A stretch of DNA of 36,815 nucleotides from Bacteroidota bacterium (GCA_018266955.1 JAFDZI010000044.1:29868-66682); one strand, 5' to 3'. Counted from the first letter of the stretch, positions 18,739 through 28,995 are shown. The notes: generated by a model from the letters alone, not told the origin. Numbers and translations are program-made.

Positions 18739-19113
18739 ATGATGAAAGGAGTAAGTCTCGTAATCATAATGATGATTTCAATGCTAAGTTTTTATTCATT
18801 CACCAATGAAGCGGCTGATGCAAAAACAAGTTTAATATCGTTCTACCACGATAAATTTAATGGTAGAAAAACAGCCAGCGGAGAAATTTTTGACAATTCA
18901 AAACTTACCGCAGCCCACAGAAGTCTTCCATTTGGTACCAAACTAAAAATGACCAATATGAAAAATGGAAAAAGCGTAGTGGTTAGAATTAATGACAGAG
19001 GACCATTTCATGCATCTAGAGCATTGGATGTTTCCAAAGCAGCCTTTAAAGCTATAGCAGCAGAAGGCAAAGGTGTAATCCCTGTTGAATACGAAGTTGT
19101 AGATAACTTATAA
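18739..19113 (+). CDS. RlpA-like double-psi beta-barrel protein
   Basis: This is a small exported protein of the septal-ring lytic transglycosylase RlpA family; such proteins bind or cleave peptidoglycan at the division site. From the ATG at 18739 it has 124 residues: an N-terminal hydrophobic signal (GVSLVIIMMISMLSFYSF) and one double-psi beta-barrel domain with the family pattern ISFYHDKFNGRKTASGE, LTAAHRSLPFGTKLKMTN and VVRINDRGPFHASRALDVSKAAF. There is no SPOR domain and no lipobox cysteine, so it is shorter than classical RlpA. A frame extension upstream would start inside the promoter and was rejected. It is monocistronic with its own promoter and terminator. Confidence 0.9.
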   Translation: MMKGVSLVIIMMISMLSFYSFTNEAADAKTSLISFYHDKFNGRKTASGEIFDNSKLTAAHRSLPFGTKLKMTNMKNGKSVVVRINDRGPFHASRALDVSKAAFKAIAAEGKGVIPVEYEVVDNL

Positions 19114-19130
19114 TATTGAAAAATCATTGA

Positions 19131-19156
19131 AACCGGAATTTATTCCGGTTTTTTTT
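19131..19156 (+). terminator. Terminator of the rlpA-like gene
   Basis: AACCGGAA (19131-19138) pairs with TTCCGGTT (19143-19150) around TTTA, followed by a T run. Confidence 0.85.
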
Positions 19157-19232
19157 GTTATAAATCGATGTATAGACGAAGATTACAGAGTATAAAAAGT
19201 CTTTGCCTATTAAGAACCCATAAAAAATATGA

Positions 19233-20813
<1,581 letters not shown>

Positions 20814-20828
20814 GTTAGAAAATAGAAT

Positions 20829-20881
20829 AAAGAAAAAAGAGTAAAGACGAATCACTCTTTTTTCTTTTCTCTTTACTCTTT
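20829..20881 (+). promoter_or_regulatory. Competing hairpins between atpD and atpC
   Basis: AAAGAAAAAAGAGT (20829-20842) pairs perfectly with ACTCTTTTTTCTTT (20854-20867). The overlapping AAAGAGTAAAG (20836-20846) also pairs perfectly with CTTTACTCTTT (20871-20881). The two stems share 20836-20842 and so exclude each other. The second ends 11 nt before the atpC ATG. This could tune subunit stoichiometry or stabilise the mRNA; the function is inferred. Confidence 0.6.
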
Positions 20882-20892
20882 AATCTAAAAAT

Positions 20893-21174
20893 ATGAATAT
20901 AAAGATTTTAACCCCGGAAACCGTAATTTTTGAAGGTGAAGTAGATTCTGTATTACTTCCTGGTAAGAATGGAGATTTCCATATAATGAAAGACCACATT
21001 GCCATTGTATCTTCTTTAGTTAATGGTAAGGTTAGGCTTTTTACCAATGAAATTTCTGAAGCTGCTTCTAAATTTTTAAAGAAAGAGAATGACCCGAAAA
21101 ATGTATATTCTTTTCTTATTAAAAGTGGTGTAATTGAATTTTCCAATAACAAAGGAATTATCTTAGCTGAATAA
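20893..21174 (+). CDS. atpC: F-type ATP synthase subunit epsilon
   Basis: This is the central-stalk subunit of F1. The 93-residue product covers the N-terminal beta-sandwich domain (MNIKILTPETVIFEGEVDSVLLPGKNGDFHIMKDHIAIVSSL). It lacks the C-terminal helical hairpin found in E. coli epsilon, so it is the short form usual in Bacteroidota. It lies 79 nt downstream of atpD with the competing hairpins between them, and is followed by a strong terminator. It probably shares the atpD promoter, as no separate one is seen. Confidence 0.95.
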   Translation: MNIKILTPETVIFEGEVDSVLLPGKNGDFHIMKDHIAIVSSLVNGKVRLFTNEISEAASKFLKKENDPKNVYSFLIKSGVIEFSNNKGIILAE

Positions 21175-21196
21175 GTTAAGAATAAGAATTAAAATT

Positions 21197-21231
21197 AAGA
21201 AAGGCTTTCCTAGTTTGGGAAAGCCTTTCTT
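21197..21231. terminator. Bidirectional terminator between atpC and pepE
   Basis: AAGAAAGGCTTTCC (21197-21210) pairs perfectly with GGAAAGCCTTTCTT (21218-21231). It lies between convergent genes and can serve both. Confidence 0.85.
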
Positions 21232-21242
21232 ATTTGGTTTTT

Positions 21243-21947
21243 CTACAAATGAAATTTAAGTTCTGTAATGGGATCCACTTCATAAGGCTCTTTGTAGGGC
21301 TGAAATATACGCGTGCTCTCTGTTCCTTCCACAATAATATGGTCGCCAATTCGTCTTATCCAATTTCCTTCTCTTAATCCCACAACCACCGTATTGTTTT
21401 GCACAAGAAATTCCTTAATTCTCATCTCACGGGTTTCTCCATTGTGTTTTAATTCAGGGTTAGGGTCTAAATAATGTGGATTGATGTTAAAGGGAACCAA
21501 TCCCATGCAATCGAAACTTTTTGGTTGCACAATCGGCATATCGTTGGTTGTTCTCATGTTCAATCCTCCGATGTTACTTCCTGCAGAGGTTCCAAGATAT
21601 GGCTTTCCATTGTATATATTTTCTTTTAAAACAAACATAAGATTTTCATCATGCAAGTTTTTAACCAATAGAAAGGTATTACCACCTCCGGTAAAGTAAC
21701 CTTTGGCTTGATTAATGGCTTCTATTTTATCCTCATATTCATGCAATCCTGTTACTTTAATGTTCAGTGTTTCGAAGAAATTTCTTGCGATGTTGGTGTA
21801 CTCTTCATGCGAAATTCCGCCGGGTCGAGCATAAGGAATAAAGAGAATCTCATCAACCCCTTGATAGAGATTGATGATGGATTCTTTTAAGTAGTCTAAA
21901 TATTTGCCTCCAAAAAGAGTAGAAGTAGAGGCTAAAATAATATTCAT
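21243..21947 (-). CDS. pepE: Dipeptidase E (alpha-aspartyl dipeptidase, family S51)
   Basis: This cytoplasmic serine peptidase cleaves dipeptides with N-terminal aspartate. The 234-residue product is close to the E. coli length (229). The catalytic residues are placed at S121 (LGTSAGSNIGG), D136 (RTTNDMPI) and H158 (FNINPHYLDP), with the glycine-rich YFTGGGNTF at 84-92. The start lies 16 nt downstream of the pepP stop, so it is probably cotranscribed with pepP. The pairing of a proline-specific and an aspartate-specific peptidase fits a peptide-salvage unit. Confidence 0.95.
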   Translation of the reverse strand: MNIILASTSTLFGGKYLDYLKESIINLYQGVDEILFIPYARPGGISHEEYTNIARNFFETLNIKVTGLHEYEDKIEAINQAKGYFTGGGNTFLLVKNLHDENLMFVLKENIYNGKPYLGTSAGSNIGGLNMRTTNDMPIVQPKSFDCMGLVPFNINPHYLDPNPELKHNGETREMRIKEFLVQNNTVVVGLREGNWIRRIGDHIIVEGTESTRIFQPYKEPYEVDPITELKFHL

Positions 21948-21963
21948 ATTTTGTGAATTTTAG

Positions 21964-23733
21964 TTACAACGGACTTACCAATTCTAAGAACCAAGCTTTG
22001 ATATCTCCTTCTAAATACTGACCTAATTTTTCTTCACAAGTTTTGTGATAAGCATTTAACCAAGCAATTTCTTCTTCTTTAAGTATTTCTTTTACAATGG
22101 TTTCTTTAAAGAATGGACATAAGGTAAGGGTTTCGAATTGATAGAATTCTCCAAATTCTGTAGTTTCTGCCAATTGTACAGCCACTAAATTCTCGTGACG
22201 AATGCCGTATTGGTTTTCTAGATAAAAACCAGGTTCGTTGCTGCAAACCATACCCAACATTAGTTCTTGAGGATTCATATCTTTACGAATATTTTGTGGT
22301 CCTTCGTGTACATTCATAAAACTTCCTACACCGTGTCCTGTACCGTGGTTGTAGTCTTTTCCGTGCATCCAAAGTGGCATTCTGGCAATGGCATCTAGCT
22401 GTACACCTCTTGTCCCTTTAGGGAATTTCACCATGGAAAGTCGAATCATGCCTTGCAATACCAAAGTTGAATCTATTTTAAACTGTTGGCTAACTTCACC
22501 CAAAGGCAAGGTGCGGGTAATATCGGTAGTTCCTTCTAGATATTGTCCACCGGAATCTACCAAGATGCTTCCGAAATTTCGTACTTCTTTACTACCTGTT
22601 TCTTTGGCTGAATAATGACAAATAGCATCGTTGCCATCATAGCCCACAATGCTTCCAAAACTTTCACCTACAAAATGGTCGCATGCTTGTCGAAAGGTTC
22701 TTAGTTTTTCACCAATGGAATATTCGGTCATGCTTTCTTTTCCTACCTGATGGGTAAGCCAATAAAGAAATTTTACCATTGCCACACCATCTCTTGTCAT
22801 TACAGTTCTGAAGCCTTCCAACTCTGTTGCATTTTTCTGTGCCTTCATCAGATTTCCAGGAGCTGCGGCTTGTACAAAAGTGTTTTTCCCTTTCAATGCA
22901 TCAAATACCGATTGGTTAGTGTTGGGGGAAAGTAATATTGTTTGATTTTCTACCAACTTTAATTCCTCCAAGAACAATTCATATTCTTTTACTTCTATTT
23001 GTGCTTCTTTCAGTTGTTGTTGTGCTTCGTTAGAAAGTTTTTTACGATCGACAAATAAAGTGGCATTATCTTTTGTTAATAAGATGTAGCCTAAAAATAC
23101 AGGATTGCAATCTACATCGCTTCCTCTAAGGTTAAGTGTCCAAGCTACATCGTCTAAGCTATATATAATATGGCTTGTACACTTCAGTTCGGTCATTTTT
23201 TGACGAATGGCAGATAGTTTTTCTCGTACTGTTTTTCCGGCTCTGGATACTGGATGTACAAAAATAGGATTTTGTGATGGTTGGGGTTTATCGGTCCAAA
23301 TTTCTTGAATTAAGCCTTGGTTAATCAGTTTTATGGATTGCGTTTGAAGCTTGTTTTCCAATGTTTCCCAGTTGATGTGTGATGTGGCCAATGCATTTAC
23401 AGCTACAGTACCAGCATTTGGAATTTCGGATATAATCCAATCAATATAGTTGGGAGTGCCTTCTACGCCGTCTTTCATTAGGTCTATTCCAGAGCCTTGC
23501 AATTCTTTAGGAGCTTGTACGAAATAGCGTCCATCGGTCCAGAGGGCAGCTTTATCTTTCAGGATAACTACAAAACCTGCAGATCCAGTAAAACCGGAAA
23601 TCCAAGCTCTTTCTTGCCATTCTTCTGGCAAATATTCGCTCATGTGAGGATCGGCGGAATAAACTATATAAGCATCAATATTTTTTTCGACCATTTTGGC
23701 TCTTAGCAGCGTCAGTCTTTCTTGTATCGTCAT
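21964..23733 (-). CDS. Xaa-Pro aminopeptidase (M24B)
   Basis: This metallopeptidase removes N-terminal residues before proline. The 589-residue product has the three-domain layout of the aminopeptidase P1 group: two creatinase-like N-terminal domains (about 1-160 and 160-300) and the pita-bread catalytic domain. Metal ligands are D393 (LVDSGGQYLEGTTDITRT), D404, H467 (HGTGHGVGSFMNVHEGP), E500 (SNEPGFYLE) and E514 (GIRHENLVAV). The length matches cytosolic eukaryote-like aminopeptidase P rather than the roughly 440-residue E. coli PepP. It is upstream of pepE in the same direction with a 16-nt gap. Confidence 0.95.
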   Translation of the reverse strand: MTIQERLTLLRAKMVEKNIDAYIVYSADPHMSEYLPEEWQERAWISGFTGSAGFVVILKDKAALWTDGRYFVQAPKELQGSGIDLMKDGVEGTPNYIDWIISEIPNAGTVAVNALATSHINWETLENKLQTQSIKLINQGLIQEIWTDKPQPSQNPIFVHPVSRAGKTVREKLSAIRQKMTELKCTSHIIYSLDDVAWTLNLRGSDVDCNPVFLGYILLTKDNATLFVDRKKLSNEAQQQLKEAQIEVKEYELFLEELKLVENQTILLSPNTNQSVFDALKGKNTFVQAAAPGNLMKAQKNATELEGFRTVMTRDGVAMVKFLYWLTHQVGKESMTEYSIGEKLRTFRQACDHFVGESFGSIVGYDGNDAICHYSAKETGSKEVRNFGSILVDSGGQYLEGTTDITRTLPLGEVSQQFKIDSTLVLQGMIRLSMVKFPKGTRGVQLDAIARMPLWMHGKDYNHGTGHGVGSFMNVHEGPQNIRKDMNPQELMLGMVCSNEPGFYLENQYGIRHENLVAVQLAETTEFGEFYQFETLTLCPFFKETIVKEILKEEEIAWLNAYHKTCEEKLGQYLEGDIKAWFLELVSPL

Positions 23734-23845
23734 TTTTTATATTTTTTTAAGAGGTAAATTTATGAATTTTTGCTTCAATTTTTGAGATATTGGGTTTATT
23801 TTTTTTTGAACAAACACTTTAAATGATGAGTCCCAAAAGAGTTTT

Positions 23846-24751
23846 CTACTTCCACTTTTTTTGTTTGAAATAGATAAAAGTAATCAGTACAATGAGTAAC
23901 ATGACCAACAAAGTGCCGAAATATCCAAAATGGGTTTTCAGTTCGGGCATGTGTTCAAAATTCATTCCATAAACTCCAGCGATAAAGGTAATCGGCAAGA
24001 AATAAACGGAATACATGGCGAGGATTTTCATCACCTGATTGGCTTTTTGGTCAGAAAGTGCGAGGTACAAAGAAATAAGTTGGGTGGTTTGGTTGTTCAG
24101 ATGGTCAAATGCATTGAGGGCATCTTTGTATTTGTCGTTTAAATCGACCAACTGAGCGTCATTGATGTTTAGTTTTTTAAAATTATTCACCCAATCATTG
24201 GATATGGTCAGAAGTCGGTGGTTCAACCCAGATTTTCTTTTCAAACGATAGAGTTTACGGAGAGTATTGCCATTTTCTTTATTGTTAAGGAACATATCGT
24301 TTTCTATGGCGTCCACGATTTCTAAGATTCTTTGGCTTTCTACATCAAAAGATTGTAATACTTTTAAGGCCAATTTTAGGGCAATATCTTCTTTATGAAT
24401 ATTACTATTTTGGTCCTTTAAGATTTCTTTTTCCGTTTCTACAATACTGATGTTTTTAATTCTATGAATGGTAATGATGGTTTTTCCCAAAATGTAAATT
24501 CCTAGCTTGGTAGAGATGTCACTTACGGTATTGATGGCAGATCGTTCTAGTTTGGTGTTTTCTCTGGTTAAGAAAAATTGTATGCCAGTATGTTCTTCGT
24601 ATTTGGGGAGGTGATTGGCTACTTTCATATCCTCCATCAACAAAGGGTCTATATTAAATTGTTGATGGAGTGCCAATAAGTCTTCGGAACTGGGGTTTTC
24701 ACAATCTACCCATTTGCATTGGTCATTTTTAAAAACGATTCGTATTGGCAT
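23846..24751 (-). CDS. CorA-family magnesium/divalent cation transporter
   Basis: This is an inner-membrane homopentameric channel for Mg2+, or possibly Co2+, Ni2+ or Zn2+. The 301-residue protein has the CorA layout: a long N-terminal cytoplasmic domain (about 1-240, with a coiled helix around 125-235) and two C-terminal transmembrane helices (about 243-261 and 277-296). These are separated by the signature YGMN (GMN at 262-264) followed by FEHMPE, and there is a basic C-terminal tail KQKKWK. Members lacking a full regulatory N-terminus can be exporters, so direction is not certain. It is separated from pepP by 112 nt and likely has its own promoter. Confidence 0.94.
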   Translation of the reverse strand: MPIRIVFKNDQCKWVDCENPSSEDLLALHQQFNIDPLLMEDMKVANHLPKYEEHTGIQFFLTRENTKLERSAINTVSDISTKLGIYILGKTIITIHRIKNISIVETEKEILKDQNSNIHKEDIALKLALKVLQSFDVESQRILEIVDAIENDMFLNNKENGNTLRKLYRLKRKSGLNHRLLTISNDWVNNFKKLNINDAQLVDLNDKYKDALNAFDHLNNQTTQLISLYLALSDQKANQVMKILAMYSVYFLPITFIAGVYGMNFEHMPELKTHFGYFGTLLVMLLIVLITFIYFKQKKWK

Positions 24752-24800
24752 AAGATTTATGGATGTTTGGAGTTAATTCTTTCAAAAATAGTAAAAAATC

Positions 24801-24842
24801 AAAAAAAATCCGCCTTTTTGCAAAGACGGATTCTATTAATTT
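24801..24842 (-). terminator. Terminator of the RRM-protein gene
   Basis: On the minus strand the stem AATCCG / CGGATT (24837-24842 with 24807-24812) is followed by a run of eight T's (A's at 24801-24808 on the plus strand). Confidence 0.7.
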
Positions 24843-24854
24843 AAAAAAGAATGA

Positions 24855-25169
24855 TTACCACTCTCCTCTGTTCCCACGATTGTTGTCACGGTATCCACCT
24901 CTGTTACCAAAGCTTCTAGGTTTTTCTTCTCTAGGTTTAGCTTCAGAAATGTTCATGGTTCTTTGCTTGTAATCAGTTTGATTCAAGCCTTCAATAGCTG
25001 CTCTAGCTTCGTCATCGTTTGGCATTTCGATGAATCCGAATCCTCGGCTTCTACCAGTTTCCTTATCCGTGATGATTTTTGCGGAATCTACAGTTCCGTA
25101 ATTTTCGAAAAGAGCTTGTAGCTCGGACTCAACAGTTGTGTAGTTGAGATTTGAAATAAAAATGTTCAT
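24855..25169 (-). CDS. RRM-domain RNA-binding protein
   Basis: This is a small single-RRM RNA-binding protein of the bacterial Rbp type, often linked to cold response or RNA stability. The 104-residue product has RNP2 at the N-terminus (MNIFISNLNY), RNP1 (GRSRGFGFIEM, about 43-53) and the typical AIEGLNQTDYKQRTMNISEAKPRE helix and strand. A C-terminal low-complexity tail rich in R, G and N follows (NRGGYRDNNRGNRGEW), which probably gives non-specific RNA affinity. It has a dedicated terminator and a long upstream non-coding region. Confidence 0.95.
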   Translation of the reverse strand: MNIFISNLNYTTVESELQALFENYGTVDSAKIITDKETGRSRGFGFIEMPNDDEARAAIEGLNQTDYKQRTMNISEAKPREEKPRSFGNRGGYRDNNRGNRGEW

Positions 25170-25558
25170 AAAATAAATTTGTAGTTGAATTAAATTGAGG
25201 AAACTAGCAAACGAATGAACATTGATAATTTCTGTCTAAATAATTTCGTGCAAGGTACATCTATTTTTTATATAAAATATATTTTTTTTGTTTTTTTTTA
25301 TAAATGCAGCTTTATTCATTGGTGTCAGTGGGTTAAGAATCAACACTATGTAGCTTTTTAACCTTTAGTTATTTTTTCTTAATTCGTTAGTAATCTGTTT
25401 GTTGAGTTGTTGTTTTGTTGTGATGATGGTTTGATGATTTCAAAAATAAAGATTTAGAAAAAAAATGATGTTTTTTTTTGATAATCAACTCATTTAAAGA
25501 CAATATGAGGCTATATGATAGGAATTTGAAAATTTAAACTTATTCTAAATATTAATTT
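25170..25558. other. Divergent intergenic region, RRM gene and udk
   Basis: This 389-nt AT-rich region holds the promoters of two divergent genes. On the minus strand TACCTTG (25251-25257) and TATTTTTG (25441-25448) are candidate -7 elements for the RRM gene; the second would give a leader of about 265 nt. No -33 partner is clear for either. No ORF is recognised. Confidence 0.45.
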
Positions 25559-25571
25559 TTGATGAAAGTAT

Positions 25572-25579
25572 TATCTTTG
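25572..25579 (+). promoter_or_regulatory. udk promoter -7 element
   Basis: TATCTTTG fits TAnnTTTG and lies only 15 nt before the ATG at 25595, so the transcript would have a leader of under about 10 nt. A -33 TTG at the right distance is not seen. Confidence 0.55.
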
Positions 25580-25594
25580 TCAAAAATCAATACA

Positions 25595-26215
25595 ATGCTC
25601 GTAATCGGAATTGCCGGAGGAACAGGAAGTGGGAAAACCACTGTAGTCAATAAAATATTGCAACAACTCAATGCTGAAGGGGTCAATGTGCTTTCTCAGG
25701 ATAATTATTATCACGATAATCAGCACCTTTCTTTAACCGAAAGAGAAGCGCTTAATTATGACCACCCTAAATCCATCGATTTCGAATTGTTGTTGAAGCA
25801 TGTTCGTGCTTTAAAGAATAAAGAAAGTATAGAGCAACCTTTGTATAGTTTCGTTACTCATTCCAGAACAGGAGATCATGTTTTGGTAGAGCCCAAAAAT
25901 GTCTTGATTGTAGAAGGTATTTTGGTGCTTACCCATCCGGAATTACTCAAAGAATATAACCTGAAAGTTTTTGTACATGCCGATTCGGATGAAAGACTTA
26001 TCCGAAGAATCCGTAGAGATACCCAAGAAAGGGGAAGAGATCTAAATGAGGTTTTGCACCGCTATCAAACTACCCTAAAACCCATGCATCAAGAATTTAT
26101 AGAACCTTGTAAAAATGAAGCCGATATTATAGTGCCGAATATGAAGCAAAACTCTGTAGCCATTGATTTTCTAACTACGGTTATCAACAATTCACTTAAA
26201 AAATCTCACGAATGA
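25595..26215 (+). CDS. udk: Uridine kinase
   Basis: Uridine kinase phosphorylates uridine and cytidine in pyrimidine salvage. From the ATG at 25595 the product has 206 residues, the family length. The P-loop is GGTGSGKTT (8-16), followed by the family motif SQDNYYHDNQHLSLTEREALNYDHPKSIDFELL and the lid RLIRRIRRDTQERGRDLNEVLHRYQTTLKPMHQEFIEP. An upstream in-frame extension overlaps the -7 promoter element and was rejected. Its stop overlaps the start of the DivIC-like gene (ATGA), so they are translationally coupled. Confidence 0.96.
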   Translation: MLVIGIAGGTGSGKTTVVNKILQQLNAEGVNVLSQDNYYHDNQHLSLTEREALNYDHPKSIDFELLLKHVRALKNKESIEQPLYSFVTHSRTGDHVLVEPKNVLIVEGILVLTHPELLKEYNLKVFVHADSDERLIRRIRRDTQERGRDLNEVLHRYQTTLKPMHQEFIEPCKNEADIIVPNMKQNSVAIDFLTTVINNSLKKSHE

Positions 26216-26568
26216 AACCCGATTTAATAAAGGAAATACAACCCAAAACGGCTAAAATTAAATTCATAAGAAAATGGATTTTAAATAAATACACCCTTAC
26301 CATTTTCATCTTTTTGGTTTGGATGATTTTTTTCGATAATACCTCCTTTTTGGTCATTAATGATTTGAATAAAGAAATCAATAAGTATGAAGAACAATTG
26401 CAATACTACAAAAACGAATACGAAAAAAACGATTCATACTATAAAAAGCTAATGACCGATAAAGAGGAAAAACAAAAATTTGCTCGGGAAAATTATTTTA
26501 TGAAAAAACCCAATGAAGAAATATTCATCATCGTGGCAGACAGCACACAGAGTATTTCTAAAAAATAA
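26212..26568 (+). CDS. FtsB/DivIC-like septum formation initiator
   Basis: This is a bitopic division protein of the FtsB/DivIC family, which joins FtsQ and FtsL homologues at the divisome. The 118-residue product has a short cytoplasmic N-terminus, one transmembrane segment (about 26-41, KYTLTIFIFLVWMIFF), and an external coiled coil (about 47-85) rich in K, E and Y. The family ending follows (KFARENYFMKKPNEEIFIIV). The start overlaps the udk stop by 4 nt. It is followed after 42 nt by the methylmalonyl-CoA mutase subunit gene, suggesting a four-gene operon. Confidence 0.92.
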   Translation: MKPDLIKEIQPKTAKIKFIRKWILNKYTLTIFIFLVWMIFFDNTSFLVINDLNKEINKYEEQLQYYKNEYEKNDSYYKKLMTDKEEKQKFARENYFMKKPNEEIFIIVADSTQSISKK

Positions 26569-26610
26569 TCACCCAAAGATTTCTTTAGTATTTCTTATTT
26601 TTAAAATTGA

Positions 26611-27780
26611 ATGAACATGTTTCCAAAAAATACCCTTTCCGATTGGGAAAATTTAGTAAAAAAACAACTGAAAACTGAGGATATCTATGGTATTCTTGGT
26701 AAAGAAAACCTAGAAGAAATTCAGGTAAAACCCTACTATGACAGTGTAGCACAGCCCCTCTCTATCTTGCCAAAGGCGGAAGAAAGTACCCAATTGGTTT
26801 CGGATTATATACAGGATTCCGAAGAAGAAATCTATGCCTATCTTTTGCAAAATAATGTGGAAGACCTCAGCGAGAAATCTATTTATCTGAATAATAAAGA
26901 TTTGGCAGATCATATCAAAATAGAGGATAGCAACCGATATTATGCATTGGTAGATGTTATTGATGAAAATAATGCTAGTATCGATCTGCATTTGGCCAAT
27001 GAACTTCGCTCCAAAAGGTTGGACAGAAGTCTGGGGGTAGATGTAGCCGTACTACAAAATGCAGGTGCTTCTATCGTGCAGCAATTGGCTTTTTCTCTTG
27101 CCAAAATAAAAGAATTGGTAGAAACTTTTGATGTAGAAATTTTGGATGAATTGATAATCAAAATTGCAGTAGGTCCTCAGTACTTTTTCGAAATAGCCAA
27201 AATAAGAGCTTTAAAAATCTTAGTCTATCAACTGTCCAAAGAGCTTGGAAAACCATGCATACCATATATATATGCGGAAACATCGCTCAGAAATAAAGCA
27301 AAAAATGATGAGGAAAACAATCTCATTCGCTCTACTTTAGAATTGGCTTCCGCTATGATTGCCGGTGCTGATGCCGTGTACAGTAGGAATTTTAAACTTG
27401 AAAATCCAACGGAACTCTCTGCAGAACTTTCCTTCAAACAACAAATTGTCTTGGCTTACGAAAGCATCATCAATGTATTCGACGATGCAGCCAACGGAAG
27501 TTACTTCGTAGAAGATTGCACACAACAATTGGCAGAAAAAGCCTGGAATCTTTTTGTGGAAATAGAAGAAAAAGGCGGTTATCTAGAACTTTTAAAACAA
27601 AAAGAAATTCAAAAAATGGTAGCCCAACATGCGAAAACCGAACAGCAATGGGTAGCCGAAGGTAAAATAAAACTCATCGGGGTTAATCTGTATCCACAGT
27701 TGGCTTCAACAAAAACCGTAGAGGAAATGTATGATGAGCTTGAGATAAAAGAAATTCGATGGGCAGAAATGTATGAATAA
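26611..27780 (+). CDS. mutA: Methylmalonyl-CoA mutase, small (beta) subunit
   Basis: This is the non-catalytic subunit of the adenosylcobalamin-dependent mutase that interconverts methylmalonyl-CoA and succinyl-CoA. The 389-residue product shows the family patterns LANELRSKRLDRSLGVDVAVLQNAGASIVQQLAFSLA, KILVYQLSKELGKPCIPYIYAETSLRNKA and NVFDDAANGSYFVEDCTQQLAEKAW. It lacks the cobalamin-binding domain of the catalytic subunit and is at the short end for small subunits (450 or more is common). The catalytic subunit gene mutB is not adjacent: the next gene, overlapping by 8 nt, encodes a methyltransferase. The catalytic partner must be elsewhere if the enzyme functions. Confidence 0.9.
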   Translation: MNMFPKNTLSDWENLVKKQLKTEDIYGILGKENLEEIQVKPYYDSVAQPLSILPKAEESTQLVSDYIQDSEEEIYAYLLQNNVEDLSEKSIYLNNKDLADHIKIEDSNRYYALVDVIDENNASIDLHLANELRSKRLDRSLGVDVAVLQNAGASIVQQLAFSLAKIKELVETFDVEILDELIIKIAVGPQYFFEIAKIRALKILVYQLSKELGKPCIPYIYAETSLRNKAKNDEENNLIRSTLELASAMIAGADAVYSRNFKLENPTELSAELSFKQQIVLAYESIINVFDDAANGSYFVEDCTQQLAEKAWNLFVEIEEKGGYLELLKQKEIQKMVAQHAKTEQQWVAEGKIKLIGVNLYPQLASTKTVEEMYDELEIKEIRWAEMYE

Positions 27781-28927
27781 ATCTGTTTTAGAACCCGAAG
27801 TTCAACACTATATTCTAGATAATTTAAAAGGAGATTTGCCTCAATTACTTTTGAGGAAATCTCCTTTTTCTGATGTTTCTATGCAAGAAATTGTTCAGCA
27901 AATAAAAGGTAGAAAAGTAGCCGAAAAAAAGTTTTCCTTTCTCTGCAAAGAACAAATTTATTTTCCACCCCAACTCAATTTGGAGCAAGCCAGTTCCGAA
28001 AGTACTGGGCAGTATAAGGCTTCTTTGGTAGCGGGTGCATCAATGGTAGATCTTACCCTGGGCATGGGAATAGATGCTTTTTTCATTGCTCAAAATTTTT
28101 CTTCTGTGGATTTGGTCGAAAGAAATAAAGATCTGTTGGATATCGTAGCTCATAATTGGTCGGTATTGGGGAAAAAAGCTTCTTTTATACATTCGGATTT
28201 AATGGATTTTTTGGAGAATAACACCAAGCACTTCAATTTAATTTACCTTGACCCTGCACGAAGAGACAACCAAAAAAAGAAAGTATTTCTCTTAGAAGAT
28301 TTGTCGCCGAATATTGTTGAAATTCAAGATCGATTATTATCTATTGCCGACAGAGTGCTAATAAAACTATCTCCATTAATAGATATTGCTTACTTGGTTT
28401 CCGTACTTCATTCAGTTGAAGAAATTTTCGTAGTGGCAGTGAAAAATGAAGTAAAAGAAATTTTGGTTTTTTTGAATAGGATAAAACGGAATGCCAGTCC
28501 AAAAATTATTGCCGCCAATTTGGATAGTTCGGAACCTGAATGTACATTTTATTTTGATGCCATTTCCACGGCGCAATCCCACTATTCGGAACCCGAAAAA
28601 TTTCTGTACATTCCCAATAATGCTTTGCTCAAAACAGGAGCTTTCAATTGGGTTTCTGAAAAATTTGGACTAAAAAAGTTGCATCCCAACACTCATCTCT
28701 ATACTTCCGATGAAAAAACACAAGATTTTCCAGGTCGTATCTTGGAAATAGAAAGCATAGAAGCGAAAGCATTACAAAAGAATGAACATTATAACATCAT
28801 CTCCAAAAACCATCCACTAAAACCCGAAGAAATTAAGAAAAAATATAAACTTAAAGACGGAGGCGAACGCTATTTAATCTTTTGCCAAAGCCTTAAAAAC
28901 AAGTATATCTTGCGGTCAAAAGGCTAG
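27773..28927 (+). CDS. Class I SAM-dependent methyltransferase, THUMP-like
   Basis: This is a probable RNA methyltransferase of the Bacteroidota family that carries a THUMP-like domain. The 384-residue product has an N-terminal helical region (1-90), SAM-binding motif I VDLTLGMGIDAFFIAQ (92-107), motif II DLVERN (113-118), and a motif IV YLDPARRD (158-165) similar to DPPR/NPPY enzymes. A C-terminal ferredoxin-like region follows. The substrate is unknown. It overlaps mutA by 8 nt at the start, so it is translationally coupled. Confidence 0.85.
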   Translation: MNKSVLEPEVQHYILDNLKGDLPQLLLRKSPFSDVSMQEIVQQIKGRKVAEKKFSFLCKEQIYFPPQLNLEQASSESTGQYKASLVAGASMVDLTLGMGIDAFFIAQNFSSVDLVERNKDLLDIVAHNWSVLGKKASFIHSDLMDFLENNTKHFNLIYLDPARRDNQKKKVFLLEDLSPNIVEIQDRLLSIADRVLIKLSPLIDIAYLVSVLHSVEEIFVVAVKNEVKEILVFLNRIKRNASPKIIAANLDSSEPECTFYFDAISTAQSHYSEPEKFLYIPNNALLKTGAFNWVSEKFGLKKLHPNTHLYTSDEKTQDFPGRILEIESIEAKALQKNEHYNIISKNHPLKPEEIKKKYKLKDGGERYLIFCQSLKNKYILRSKG

Positions 28928-28995
28928 AAATATTTCGTTTGAACTCAATTTTATCTGTAAAAAATCATTTAGGATAAATTTGTAGTAAAAGTTTT

